Shown here: positions 44,764 to 52,741 of the stretch, in pieces
Layout of the letters: every line of letters begins with the position of its first letter
Numbering within the stretch: the first letter of the stretch is position 1
Source of the DNA: Bacillota bacterium
Lineage (GTDB): Bacteria; Bacillota; Clostridia; Lachnospirales; Lachnospiraceae
DNA: 64,000 bases
Reading direction: 5' to 3'
Assembly: GCA_023424995.1 (NCBI GenBank)
Contig: JAFADH010000183.1
Span: 27,308-91,307 of the forward strand
Notes under the pieces: model-generated
What the model was told of the DNA's origin: nothing
Database searches by the model: none
The model's input: the letters and a program-made list of their open reading frames with translations, nothing else
Position numbers and translations under genes: made by a program

Positions 44764-45279
44764 ATGGAACATACAAAAATATGGATCGGAAATGACCACG
44801 GGGGCTATGAGTTAAAGCTTGCCATCCTGAGATATCTTGAAGAAAAGGGAATCGGATATGTGGACGTGGGCAGTGACTCCGCCGAAATCGTAAGGTATCC
44901 CTATTACGGCGTGCAGGTTGCCGGGGCAGTGTCCCGGGGGGAAGCGGACCGGGGGATATTAATATGCTCCACCGGAATCGGAATGAGCATTATCGCCAAT
45001 AAATATAAGGGCGTAAGAGCGTCCCTCTGCACCAGCACCTATATGGGGAAGATGACAAGAAAGCACAATAATTCCAACCTTCTGTGCCTGGGAGGCAAGA
45101 TAACCGGTGTGCTGGAGGCCATCGATATACTGGAGGCGTGGCTTACAACAGAATATGAGGGCGGAAGACATGCTATCTCCCTGGGCCTGATTGCAGATGC
45201 GGAAGAACATCTGTGCAATATTGCTTACGGGGATATCCCGGCGGAGCCCGGTTTAAAGGACGGGGAGGACGGGATATGA
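44764..45279 (+). CDS. rpiB: RpiB/LacA/LacB-family sugar-phosphate isomerase
   Basis: 171 residues, a Rossmann-like RpiB fold. WIGNDHGGYELK at the N-terminus, ILICSTGIGMSIIANKYKGVRAS with the catalytic Cys, and RKHNNSNLLCLGG match the family. Proteins of this family isomerise ribose-5-P, allose-6-P, galactose-6-P or tetrulose-phosphates. The genomic position beside a split transketolase rather than in a pentose-phosphate operon argues for a catabolic role. AGGAGG is well spaced. It overlaps the next gene by ATGA. Confidence 0.9.
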   Translation: MEHTKIWIGNDHGGYELKLAILRYLEEKGIGYVDVGSDSAEIVRYPYYGVQVAGAVSRGEADRGILICSTGIGMSIIANKYKGVRASLCTSTYMGKMTRKHNNSNLLCLGGKITGVLEAIDILEAWLTTEYEGGRHAISLGLIADAEEHLCNIAYGDIPAEPGLKDGEDGI

Positions 45280-46109
45280 AACTGTCGGTGGCCATTGCAT
45301 CGGAGGATGCTCCTTCTTCCGCCTTTGTGGTATGGAGGGGATTTGAAGAATCCATTAAGAAAGCCTCCCAGTACGGATATCAGGGCGTAGAGCTCGCTTT
45401 AAAATCCGCTGCGGATATAGACCCGGATAAGCTGTACCGGTGGCTGGCACAGAGCGGAATGGAAGTCAGCTGCATCAGCACAGGCCAGGTATTCTCCTGT
45501 CTCGGACTTTATTTTACACATCCGGACAGAACCGTCCGGGAGGCGGCAGTGAAGGTATTTGAGGGCTTGATCGGCCTGGCAATGGATTTTGGGAAAATGG
45601 TGAACATCGGAAGAGCAAGGGGCTTCGTAGGAGAAGGGCAGACCAGGGAGGAAGCGCAAAGGCTTTTCCTTGAAACCACACAAAGAATCAGTGAAGCAGC
45701 CGATCAACATGGGGTCACCATTATCCTTGAGCCTGTTAACCGGTATGAAATTAATTTTATTAACAGCCTGGATGAAGGCACCAGGATCATATCAGAATTA
45801 CAAGGCGGGAATGTGGGGCTGATGCCGGATCTATTCCATATGAATATCGAAGAGGACAGAATCGGAAAAAGCATCATAAGGAATGCGAAACATATCAAAT
45901 ATATCCATTTTGCGGATTCCAACCGGCTGGCGCCGGGCCGGGGACATATTGATTTTGATGAAGTGTTTGATGCGCTGTGGCAGGTATGGTTTGACGGCTG
46001 GGCAGCCATTGAGATTCTGCCGGTGCCCAACCCGGATCAGGCAGCCGGACAGGCTGCCCGGTATATTCTTGCACGGATGGACAAATACAACAAAAGCATG
46101 CAGGTATAA
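45276..46109 (+). CDS. TIM-barrel sugar-phosphate isomerase/epimerase (xylose-isomerase-like) 1
   Basis: 277 residues of the AP-endonuclease-2/xylose-isomerase-like barrel. Metal-ligand regions are visible: IILEPVNRYE (Glu), MPDLFHMNIEE (Asp and His), HIKYIHFADSNR (His) and AIEILPVP (Glu). This family holds hydroxypyruvate isomerase, tagatose/psicose epimerases and apiose isomerase. GGGGAGG precedes ATG 45276, which overlaps the RpiB stop by 4 bases, so coupled translation is expected. Substrate not assignable. Confidence 0.88.
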   Translation: MKLSVAIASEDAPSSAFVVWRGFEESIKKASQYGYQGVELALKSAADIDPDKLYRWLAQSGMEVSCISTGQVFSCLGLYFTHPDRTVREAAVKVFEGLIGLAMDFGKMVNIGRARGFVGEGQTREEAQRLFLETTQRISEAADQHGVTIILEPVNRYEINFINSLDEGTRIISELQGGNVGLMPDLFHMNIEEDRIGKSIIRNAKHIKYIHFADSNRLAPGRGHIDFDEVFDALWQVWFDGWAAIEILPVPNPDQAAGQAARYILARMDKYNKSMQV

Positions 46110-46164
46110 GAAAAACCGGTATGCCTTTTAACATATGGCAGGAACCGGAAGGAAGGAGCGGAAG

Positions 46165-46986
46165 ATGAAGACAATGGAACAGCTTCAAAGGATCGCACAG
46201 GAATTGAGGCTTTCTGTGATCGATATGATATACAGGGCAGGGAGCGGGCATTCCGGCGGAAGCTTATCCTGTGCGGAGATACTGACCGTTCTGTATTACC
46301 GGGTGATGAATATAAGGCCGGAGGAGCCGGACTGGGAAGACCGGGACAGGTTCATCCTGAGCAAGGGGCATGCCGCACCGGCGCTTTATGCCGTGCTTGC
46401 CGGCAGGGGATATTTTGACGGCGGGCATTTAAGTACCCTGAGGCAGTTGGACAGTATACTCCAGGGTCATCCCTGTATGTTCAAGCTGCCGGGAATCGAG
46501 ATGTCAACCGGCTCCCTCGGAATGGGAATATCCGTAGGAGTGGGCATGGCACTGGCGGCAAAGAGGCTTGGCAAAAGCTGCCGGACCTTTGTCCTCTGCG
46601 GGGACGGGGAGTTGGAGGAGGGACAGAACTGGGAAGGCTTTATGGCGGCAGCCAAGTGGAGGCTTGACAATCTGACCCTTATCATAGACAGAAACCGGGT
46701 GCAGCTGGACGGAACAGTGGAGGAGGTCATGCCCATGGGCGATCTGGAAGCAAAGCTGCAGGCCTTTGGCATCCATACCGTCTGCTGTGACGGGCACCGG
46801 GCAGAGTCCTTAGCCGAAGCCTTTGACGCGGCCCTTGCCTGGGAAGGTCCTGCCGCGGTGCTTGCGGAGACCATAAAAGGAAAAGGCGTTTCCTTCATGG
46901 AAGGGCAGTCCGCCTGGCATGGAAAGCCCATCAACGAGACAGAGTATCTGCAGGCTGTCAAAGAGCTGAAGGGAGGGATACTATGA
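46165..46986 (+). CDS. Transketolase, N-terminal (pyrimidine... diphosphate-binding) subunit
   Basis: 273 residues corresponding to the first domain of transketolase, which holds the diphosphate of thiamine diphosphate. SGHSGGSLSCAEIL, SKGHAAPALYAVL and the GDG...N motif (GDGELEEGQNWEG with the Asn in IIDRNRVQLDG) are complete. The second and third domains are in the next gene, with a 4-base ATGA overlap. ATG 46165 is preceded by GGAAGGAG. Split transketolases occur in many Clostridia and often in specialised sugar pathways. Confidence 0.93.
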   Translation: MKTMEQLQRIAQELRLSVIDMIYRAGSGHSGGSLSCAEILTVLYYRVMNIRPEEPDWEDRDRFILSKGHAAPALYAVLAGRGYFDGGHLSTLRQLDSILQGHPCMFKLPGIEMSTGSLGMGISVGVGMALAAKRLGKSCRTFVLCGDGELEEGQNWEGFMAAAKWRLDNLTLIIDRNRVQLDGTVEEVMPMGDLEAKLQAFGIHTVCCDGHRAESLAEAFDAALAWEGPAAVLAETIKGKGVSFMEGQSAWHGKPINETEYLQAVKELKGGIL

Positions 46987-47930
46987 CAATGGCAAAAACC
47001 ATGAGAGCAGTATTCGGAGAAGTCCTGTGTGAGCTGGCGGCAGAATATGAGCGTCTGGTGGTTCTGGATGCCGATGTGTCCAGCAGTACCCAGACCAGGT
47101 TATTCGGGCAGCGGTATCCGGAGCGTTTTTATAATTTCGGAATAGCGGAAGCCAATATGGTGAGTGCGGCAGCGGGAATGGCAGCCGCCGGACTGCTTCC
47201 GGTGGCCTCAACCTTTGCGTTTCTTATGACCCTGAGGGCAGGAGATCCCATAAGAAGCCTGATCGCCTATAACAGGCTGAATGTAAAACTGGCCGGAGGA
47301 TATGCCGGCTTCTCTGATTTTGCCGACGGTGCCAGCCACCAGTCGGTCATGGATCTGGCGGTGATGAGGGCGATGCCGAATATGACGGTTCTGGTCCCCT
47401 CCGATATGGAGACTACCCGAGGTGCGGTCCGGGCCATGCTTGCCCATGAAGGACCGGTCTACTTAAGGCTCTCCAGGGATACGGCAGGCTCCCTGCACAA
47501 GGGAGAAGAAGCTTTTCAGATAGGAAAGGGAAGGATCATAAAGGACGGAAGCGAGGTTACCCTGGCGGTATGCGGTACCCTGCTTTCTTTCGCGCTGGAG
47601 GCGGCAGGGGAGCTGGCCGTAATGGGAATCGATGCGGCCGTACTGGAATTTCCGACCCTGAAGCCCTTTGACCAGGAGTTATTATTGCAATATGCAAATA
47701 AAACAGGTGTGGTAGTCAGTATCGAGGAGCATTCCATACTGGGCGGGCTCGGAGGAGTGATTGCGGAAAGCCTTTCCCGGCACTCCGGGGCCAGGCTGAG
47801 ACGGATAGGAATTGAGGATACCTTCGGAGAAAGCGGTCCCTATCCGGAATTGCTGAAACGATACAGGATGACGGCAGCTGATATGATAGAGGCGGCGCAG
47901 GAATTATTAAAGCATAAGATTGGAGTGTGA
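46983..47930 (+). CDS. Transketolase, C-terminal (pyrimidine-binding) subunit
   Basis: 315 residues, partner of the preceding gene. The pyrimidine-domain Glu lies in NFGIAEANMVSAAAGMA. The conserved GGYAGFSDFADGASHQSV and EDLAVMRAMPN-type region (MDLAVMRAMPNMTVLVP) are present, and the C-terminal transketolase_C domain follows (about 190-310). Together with the previous subunit it forms a full enzyme that transfers two-carbon units between sugar phosphates. Confidence 0.93.
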   Translation: MTMAKTMRAVFGEVLCELAAEYERLVVLDADVSSSTQTRLFGQRYPERFYNFGIAEANMVSAAAGMAAAGLLPVASTFAFLMTLRAGDPIRSLIAYNRLNVKLAGGYAGFSDFADGASHQSVMDLAVMRAMPNMTVLVPSDMETTRGAVRAMLAHEGPVYLRLSRDTAGSLHKGEEAFQIGKGRIIKDGSEVTLAVCGTLLSFALEAAGELAVMGIDAAVLEFPTLKPFDQELLLQYANKTGVVVSIEEHSILGGLGGVIAESLSRHSGARLRRIGIEDTFGESGPYPELLKRYRMTAADMIEAAQELLKHKIGV

Positions 47931-47935
47931 ACCAT

Positions 47936-48847
47936 ATGAACGAATCCATGTATAAGTATATGAAGGTGGGATTGATCCACTTTATGGCCTACCCTTCCAC
48001 CATGAAGGGGGACGGGCCCATTCTGCAGACGGTCAGGAATATCGCGGCAGACAGCTACTTTAACGCAATTGAGCTTTCCTGGATCAAGGATAGGGAAGAG
48101 AGGCGGCAGGTGAAAAGGCTGCTGGAAGCTTCCCATATGACGGTATCCTATGGTGCCCAGCCCCGGCTGCTTACCACGGGACTGAATATCAATGATCTGG
48201 ATGAGGCAGGAAGGAGCAGGGCGGTCGCCACATTAAAGGAGGGCATCGACGAGGCCTATGAGCTGGGAGCCGTGGGTCTGGCGTTCTTAAGCGGAAAATA
48301 TGAGGAGGCGGGCAAGGAGCAGTCCTTTCAGGCCCTGCTGCAATCCACCCGGGAATTATGCGCCTATGCCGGGTCAAAAGGGAATTTAAAGATCGTACAT
48401 GAGATATTTGATTACGATATCGACAAGAAGAGCCTGATCGGACCGGCAGAGCTGGCAAAAAGATATGCCGAGGAGATCCGCAGGGATTATGACAATTTCG
48501 GTCTGATGGTGGATCTGAGCCATCTACCTCTCATCAGGGAGACTGCGGAGCAGGCGATCCTGCCTATCAGGGATTATATCGTACATGCCCATATGGGGAA
48601 CTGCGTGGTGAAGTCGCCGGAGCTGGCCGCTTACGGTGACGCCCATCCCCGTTTTGGGTTCCCGGGAGGCGAGAATGATGTGGAGGAGCTGGCGCATTAT
48701 CTGAAGGTACTTAAGGACATCGGTTTCCTGAATGAAGAAAATCCTCCCATAGTCAGCTTTGAAGTAAAGCCCTACGGGGAGGAAGATCCGGAAGTAGTAA
48801 TCGCCAATGCCAAGAGGACCCTGAACCTGGCCTGGATCAAGGTATAA
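47936..48847 (+). CDS. TIM-barrel sugar-phosphate isomerase/epimerase 2
   Basis: 303 residues, same superfamily as the gene at 45276 but clearly diverged. Barrel landmarks are KIVHEIFDYD (Glu), LMVDLSHLPL (Asp, His), YIVHAHMGNCV (His) and SFEVKPYG (Glu), so metal ligands appear kept. ATG 47936 is preferred; a GTG at 47927 overlaps the previous stop. GGAG lies 10 bases upstream. Two such enzymes with RpiB and transketolase imply several isomerisation steps in one pathway. Confidence 0.83.
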   Translation: MNESMYKYMKVGLIHFMAYPSTMKGDGPILQTVRNIAADSYFNAIELSWIKDREERRQVKRLLEASHMTVSYGAQPRLLTTGLNINDLDEAGRSRAVATLKEGIDEAYELGAVGLAFLSGKYEEAGKEQSFQALLQSTRELCAYAGSKGNLKIVHEIFDYDIDKKSLIGPAELAKRYAEEIRRDYDNFGLMVDLSHLPLIRETAEQAILPIRDYIVHAHMGNCVVKSPELAAYGDAHPRFGFPGGENDVEELAHYLKVLKDIGFLNEENPPIVSFEVKPYGEEDPEVVIANAKRTLNLAWIKV

Positions 48848-48947
48848 GGCAGAAGGTGCGGTGCTGGATAACATCTAAGGGAAAGGAAAACCTTACCGGC
48901 GGCAGGTGCATTCCTCCGCTGCCGGATTAAGAAAGGAACAGGATATC

Positions 48948-49913
48948 ATGAGGATTACAGTATTGGACGGATATACGCTAAATCCCGGAGACCTCAGCTG
49001 GGAGGGCTTAAGAAGGCTGGGAGAAGTTACGGTATATGACAGAACCTCGCCGGAACTGGTGGCGGAGCGCTCCCGGGGAGCGGAGATTATCTTTACGAAT
49101 AAGACCGTCCTGGGGGAGGCCCGGCTGGCGGAATTACCGGATGTAAAATACATCGGGGTTCTTGCCACCGGTTATAACGTGGTAGATATTGCTGCGGCAG
49201 CGAGAAGGGGTATTGTGGTAACCAACATACCGGATTACGGTACCAAATCCGTGGGACAGATGACATTTGCCCTGATACTGGAGCTTTGCAACCATGTACA
49301 GGCCCATAGTGATGCGGTCTGCTTTGGAGACTGGAGCAGAAGCAGCGATTTTTGCTTCTGGAATTATCCGCTGACGGAGCTTGCCGGCAAAACCATAGGA
49401 ATCATAGGCATGGGAAGGATCGGGCGGCAGGTGGCACGTCTTGCGGACGCCTTTGATATGAAGATACTGGGATACAGCAGGACACAGGATGGCAGGCCCG
49501 ATTGCGCGGATTTTGCCTGGGCGGGACTGGAGGAGCTTTTGGAGAGGTCCGATATCGTCAGCCTTCATTGCCCGCTGACCTCCGGGACAAAGGGTATGAT
49601 CAACCGGGACAGGCTTCACAGGATGAAGAAAAGCGCATTTTTGATCAATACCTCCAGGGGGCCGCTGATTAATGAACAGGAGCTTGCAGACGCACTGCAG
49701 GAAGAAGTCATAGCGGGAGCGGCGTTGGACGTACTGTCCGCGGAGCCTCCGGCCGAAGATAATCCCCTTGTGAAAGCAAAGAATTGTATTGTCACGCCCC
49801 ATATAGCCTGGGCAACACTGGAGGCCAGAAGCCGGCTCATGGATATTGCCGTGGAGAATCTGAGATCCTATCTGGAAGGCAATATAATCAATATGGTCAA
49901 CAAACCGGCTTAA
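48948..49913 (+). CDS. D-2-hydroxyacid dehydrogenase (hydroxypyruvate/glycerate dehydrogenase-like)
   Basis: 321 residues. NAD-binding Rossmann motif KTIGIIGMGRIGRQVA; substrate Arg in NTSRGPLI; Glu in LSAEPPAEDNPL; catalytic His in TPHIAWAT. Sequence style is that of D-glycerate dehydrogenase. It could oxidise or reduce a C3/C4 acid made by the pathway, such as glycerate or hydroxypyruvate. ATG 48948 is chosen; 14 residues upstream in frame lack similarity. It is the last gene before a MITE-like element. Confidence 0.92.
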   Translation: MRITVLDGYTLNPGDLSWEGLRRLGEVTVYDRTSPELVAERSRGAEIIFTNKTVLGEARLAELPDVKYIGVLATGYNVVDIAAAARRGIVVTNIPDYGTKSVGQMTFALILELCNHVQAHSDAVCFGDWSRSSDFCFWNYPLTELAGKTIGIIGMGRIGRQVARLADAFDMKILGYSRTQDGRPDCADFAWAGLEELLERSDIVSLHCPLTSGTKGMINRDRLHRMKKSAFLINTSRGPLINEQELADALQEEVIAGAALDVLSAEPPAEDNPLVKAKNCIVTPHIAWATLEARSRLMDIAVENLRSYLEGNIINMVNKPA

Positions 49914-49926
49914 GAGATGATCTTGA

Positions 49927-50066
49927 GGCTGCCGCAAAATAGCCTTACTGTAAAATAATGTACAAAAATGAGCTTTGAGTGGTATTATAAATCCCTTTCA
50001 AAGCTCATTTTTTAGGTATAAATACTTATTTTTGTATAAATTACAAAGCTTTATTTTACGGCAGCC
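49927..50066. mobile_element. MITE-like palindromic element of 140 bp
   Basis: Terminal inverted repeats GGCTGCCGCAAAATA and TATTTTACGGCAGCC agree in 14 of 15 positions. The interior holds a second inverted repeat (AAAATGAGCTTTGA with TCAAAGCTCATTTT, then TT) that would also terminate the dehydrogenase transcript. No ORF is inside. The size and ends suit a non-autonomous miniature element. No clear target duplication was seen. Confidence 0.6.
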
Positions 50067-50074
50067 CCTTTTAA

Positions 50075-50227
50075 TACTGTTACCGCGATACTCTCTTACG
50101 GCACCTAGATACGGCCCACGAACGTGCCCATGAACAGATAGCCTTGTCAGGTCATACAGAGGCGGATTTTCCCCTGTTTTACGACAGGATCAAAGATTAT
50201 TCCTTACTATTATACAAAAATTACTAA
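50075..50227 (+). pseudogene. Probable gene remnant, C-terminal fragment of unknown family
   Basis: Immediately after the MITE-like element an open frame of 50 codons without a start codon ends at TAA. It contains HLDTAHERAHEQIALSGH and a hydrophobic aromatic tail, with amphipathic, protein-like composition. It may be the tail of a gene broken by insertion. The family is not recognised. The rest of the 427-base gap 49914-50340 shows nothing else. Confidence 0.35.
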
Positions 50228-50340
50228 CTATAATGCATATTAATATCATATGGGAACAGGTATCATGAGGGCGGAATTATATAACAAAATATAGGCATTA
50301 TCACCGGTTATACAAATATTTGGGACGAGGAGCATGGAAT

Positions 50341-52641
50341 ATGAGCAGCTTTGGACAGTTTAATAATAATGGAGAGGAATATATCGTTACCGATGTAAAC
50401 ACACCGCGGCCTCTGATGAATTATGCCTGGAACGGCAGATTTCTTACGGCAGTGAATCATTTTGGAGGAGGCCAGGGAGCCTATGGCGGGAGGACCGCCA
50501 GCTATATTGATCCGAAGGGCAAGGGGCGGTGCAGTGTCATCCGGGACGGGGGCAGGTATTTCTATGTGAAGGAAAAGGATACGGTGTGGAATCCCGGCTG
50601 GTATCCGGCGAAGACGGCTCTGGACAGCTACCGGTGCACCCACTCCATCGGCTATTCCGTCATAGAGGGAAGCCGGAACGGGCTCACCATGAAAGCGCGT
50701 GTCTTTGTAAATGAGGACCAGCCTGCGGAGATCTGGACACTGACACTGAAGAACGAATCGGAGCATGCTAAGGACTTTAAGGTTTACTTTGCCTGTGATT
50801 TCCTGCTGGAGGGATATGCCAGGTACAGTGATTACAATTCCTATGTGTTCAGCAGCTTCGACGAGGGGCACAATCTGCTGCTCTGTCATAACGAAGCCCA
50901 GGAGCGCCCCCATGGATGGTTCAACGGCTTCGTGGCGGCGGACCGGAAAATAACCGGATACGAAAGCAGCAGAAAGGCATTCCTGGGTACCTACGGAAGC
51001 TTTGAAGCTCCCGCGGGAGTACACAGAGACAGGCTGACGGATGGACTTGCAGCCTGCGAACCCATGACAGGGGTATTGGAGCATACCTTTCACCTTAAGG
51101 CCGGGGAGGAGGTAACCTACCATACGCTCCTGGGAGCCGCGGACAGCATGGAGACTGCTGTTAAAACAGCAGAAGCCCTGTTCCCGGAAGGCAGAATCGA
51201 GGAGGAGTTTCAAAAGCTTCTGAAGAAGAAAAGAGACCTGATCGAGGCCAATTATATTAATACCCCGGATGAAAAAATAAATAACCTGGCCAACAGCTGG
51301 CTGAAGAAGCAGGTCCAGCTCTGTGCGGAAGCCGGACGGGATACGGGCAAGGGCTTTCGTGACCAGCTGCAGGATGCCTGGGCAATCGCCGCTTTCAACC
51401 CGGAGCTGGCAAGGGAAAAGATACTCGAAACCCTGCGCTACCAATACCGCAACGGCAGCTGTGTCCGCGGCTGGCTGCCTCTGGACCACCATATCTATTC
51501 GGACGGTCCTGCCTGGATCGCCCCTACGGTGAATGCATATCTGAAGGAAACGGGAGATTTTTCCTTCCTGGAGGAGACGGTTCCGTATCTGGATGAAGGG
51601 GAGGATACCGTATGGGGCCATATTCTGACTTCCGCCAGGTACTCTTCAAGGGATACGGGAGAACACGGCCTGGTGCTGGCGCATGACGGTGACTGGAATG
51701 ATTCCCTCAACGGGATCGGAACGGGCGGGAACGGAGAGAGTGTCTGGACCTCCATCGCCTTATGCTACGCGCTCAGTAATACGGCTGAGATAGCAAGGGA
51801 GGTCCTTAGGGACACTGCCGTGGAAGAGGAGATGCTTTTCAGGGAAGCAAAGATGAAGGAGGCAATCAACCGGAATGCCTGGGACGGCGCCTGGTACCTG
51901 GCTGCCATCAATGACCTGGGAGATCCGGTGGGAAGCAGCAGGGAGAAAGAAGGAAGGATATATCTCAACAGCCAGACCTGGGCCATATTGTCAAAGGTGG
52001 CGGAGAAGGACAGGATGAAGCAGTGCCTGGAGGCGATCGATACCTACCTCGATTCGGATTACGGACCGCTGACCCTGTATCCGGCCTACCGGAGCTATAA
52101 TAAGAATATCGGAAGATTAAGCAGCTTTGTGCCCGGCATATGGGAGAATTCCACACCCTACTGCCACGGAGGGGCATTCAAGATCGTGGCGGATTGTATT
52201 ACGGGAAGAGGTAATATGGCATATGAGACCCTGTGCAAGATCCTGCCGGACAGTAAGTGGAATCCCTCCGAGCATTCCGGCTGTGAGCCCTATGCCTTGA
52301 CCAATATGTATCTTGGACCGGAGAATCCCAGAGCGGGAGAGACCATGTTCGCCTGGGTGACAGGAACAGCCGGCTGGATCTATCGTGCCATCACCCAGTA
52401 CATGATGGGATTTTTCCCCGGATACCGGGGGATCACACTGGAGCCCTGCCTTCCCTCGGACTGGAAGAGCTGCAGTTATACAAGAACCTTCCGCGGTCAT
52501 ATCTACCAGGTAACCATACGCAACGGTAACGGAAAGCAAAAAGGAGTAACTTCCTGCACAGTGGACGGGATTCCGGTCACAGGGAATCAGATACCGATTT
52601 TTACGGATAATAAGACACATCATATCATGATAGAGATGTAA
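50341..52641 (+). CDS. GH94-family glycoside phosphorylase (cellobiose phosphorylase-like)
   Basis: 766 residues, no signal peptide. An N-terminal beta-sandwich (about 1-290) is followed by an alpha/alpha-six barrel. GFRDQLQDA, RGWLPLDHHIYSDGPAW and the catalytic HDGDWNDSLN (Asp454 in DWND) are GH94 hallmarks, followed by FVPGIWENSTPYCHGGAFK. Members split beta-gluco- or chito-disaccharides with phosphate, giving a sugar 1-phosphate. GAGGAG lies 8 bases before ATG 50341; an upstream TTG start is unlikely. The closing enzyme of the carbohydrate locus. Confidence 0.9.
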   Translation: MSSFGQFNNNGEEYIVTDVNTPRPLMNYAWNGRFLTAVNHFGGGQGAYGGRTASYIDPKGKGRCSVIRDGGRYFYVKEKDTVWNPGWYPAKTALDSYRCTHSIGYSVIEGSRNGLTMKARVFVNEDQPAEIWTLTLKNESEHAKDFKVYFACDFLLEGYARYSDYNSYVFSSFDEGHNLLLCHNEAQERPHGWFNGFVAADRKITGYESSRKAFLGTYGSFEAPAGVHRDRLTDGLAACEPMTGVLEHTFHLKAGEEVTYHTLLGAADSMETAVKTAEALFPEGRIEEEFQKLLKKKRDLIEANYINTPDEKINNLANSWLKKQVQLCAEAGRDTGKGFRDQLQDAWAIAAFNPELAREKILETLRYQYRNGSCVRGWLPLDHHIYSDGPAWIAPTVNAYLKETGDFSFLEETVPYLDEGEDTVWGHILTSARYSSRDTGEHGLVLAHDGDWNDSLNGIGTGGNGESVWTSIALCYALSNTAEIAREVLRDTAVEEEMLFREAKMKEAINRNAWDGAWYLAAINDLGDPVGSSREKEGRIYLNSQTWAILSKVAEKDRMKQCLEAIDTYLDSDYGPLTLYPAYRSYNKNIGRLSSFVPGIWENSTPYCHGGAFKIVADCITGRGNMAYETLCKILPDSKWNPSEHSGCEPYALTNMYLGPENPRAGETMFAWVTGTAGWIYRAITQYMMGFFPGYRGITLEPCLPSDWKSCSYTRTFRGHIYQVTIRNGNGKQKGVTSCTVDGIPVTGNQIPIFTDNKTHHIMIEM

Positions 52642-52741
52642 GGAACATTGTTGATAGAAATACTTTTCAGCCTCAAGAATTTGTGTCCGTAAATCTTCGG
52701 CACAATATAAATGCGTAAAGCTGCGCAGGAATGGAGTAAAT

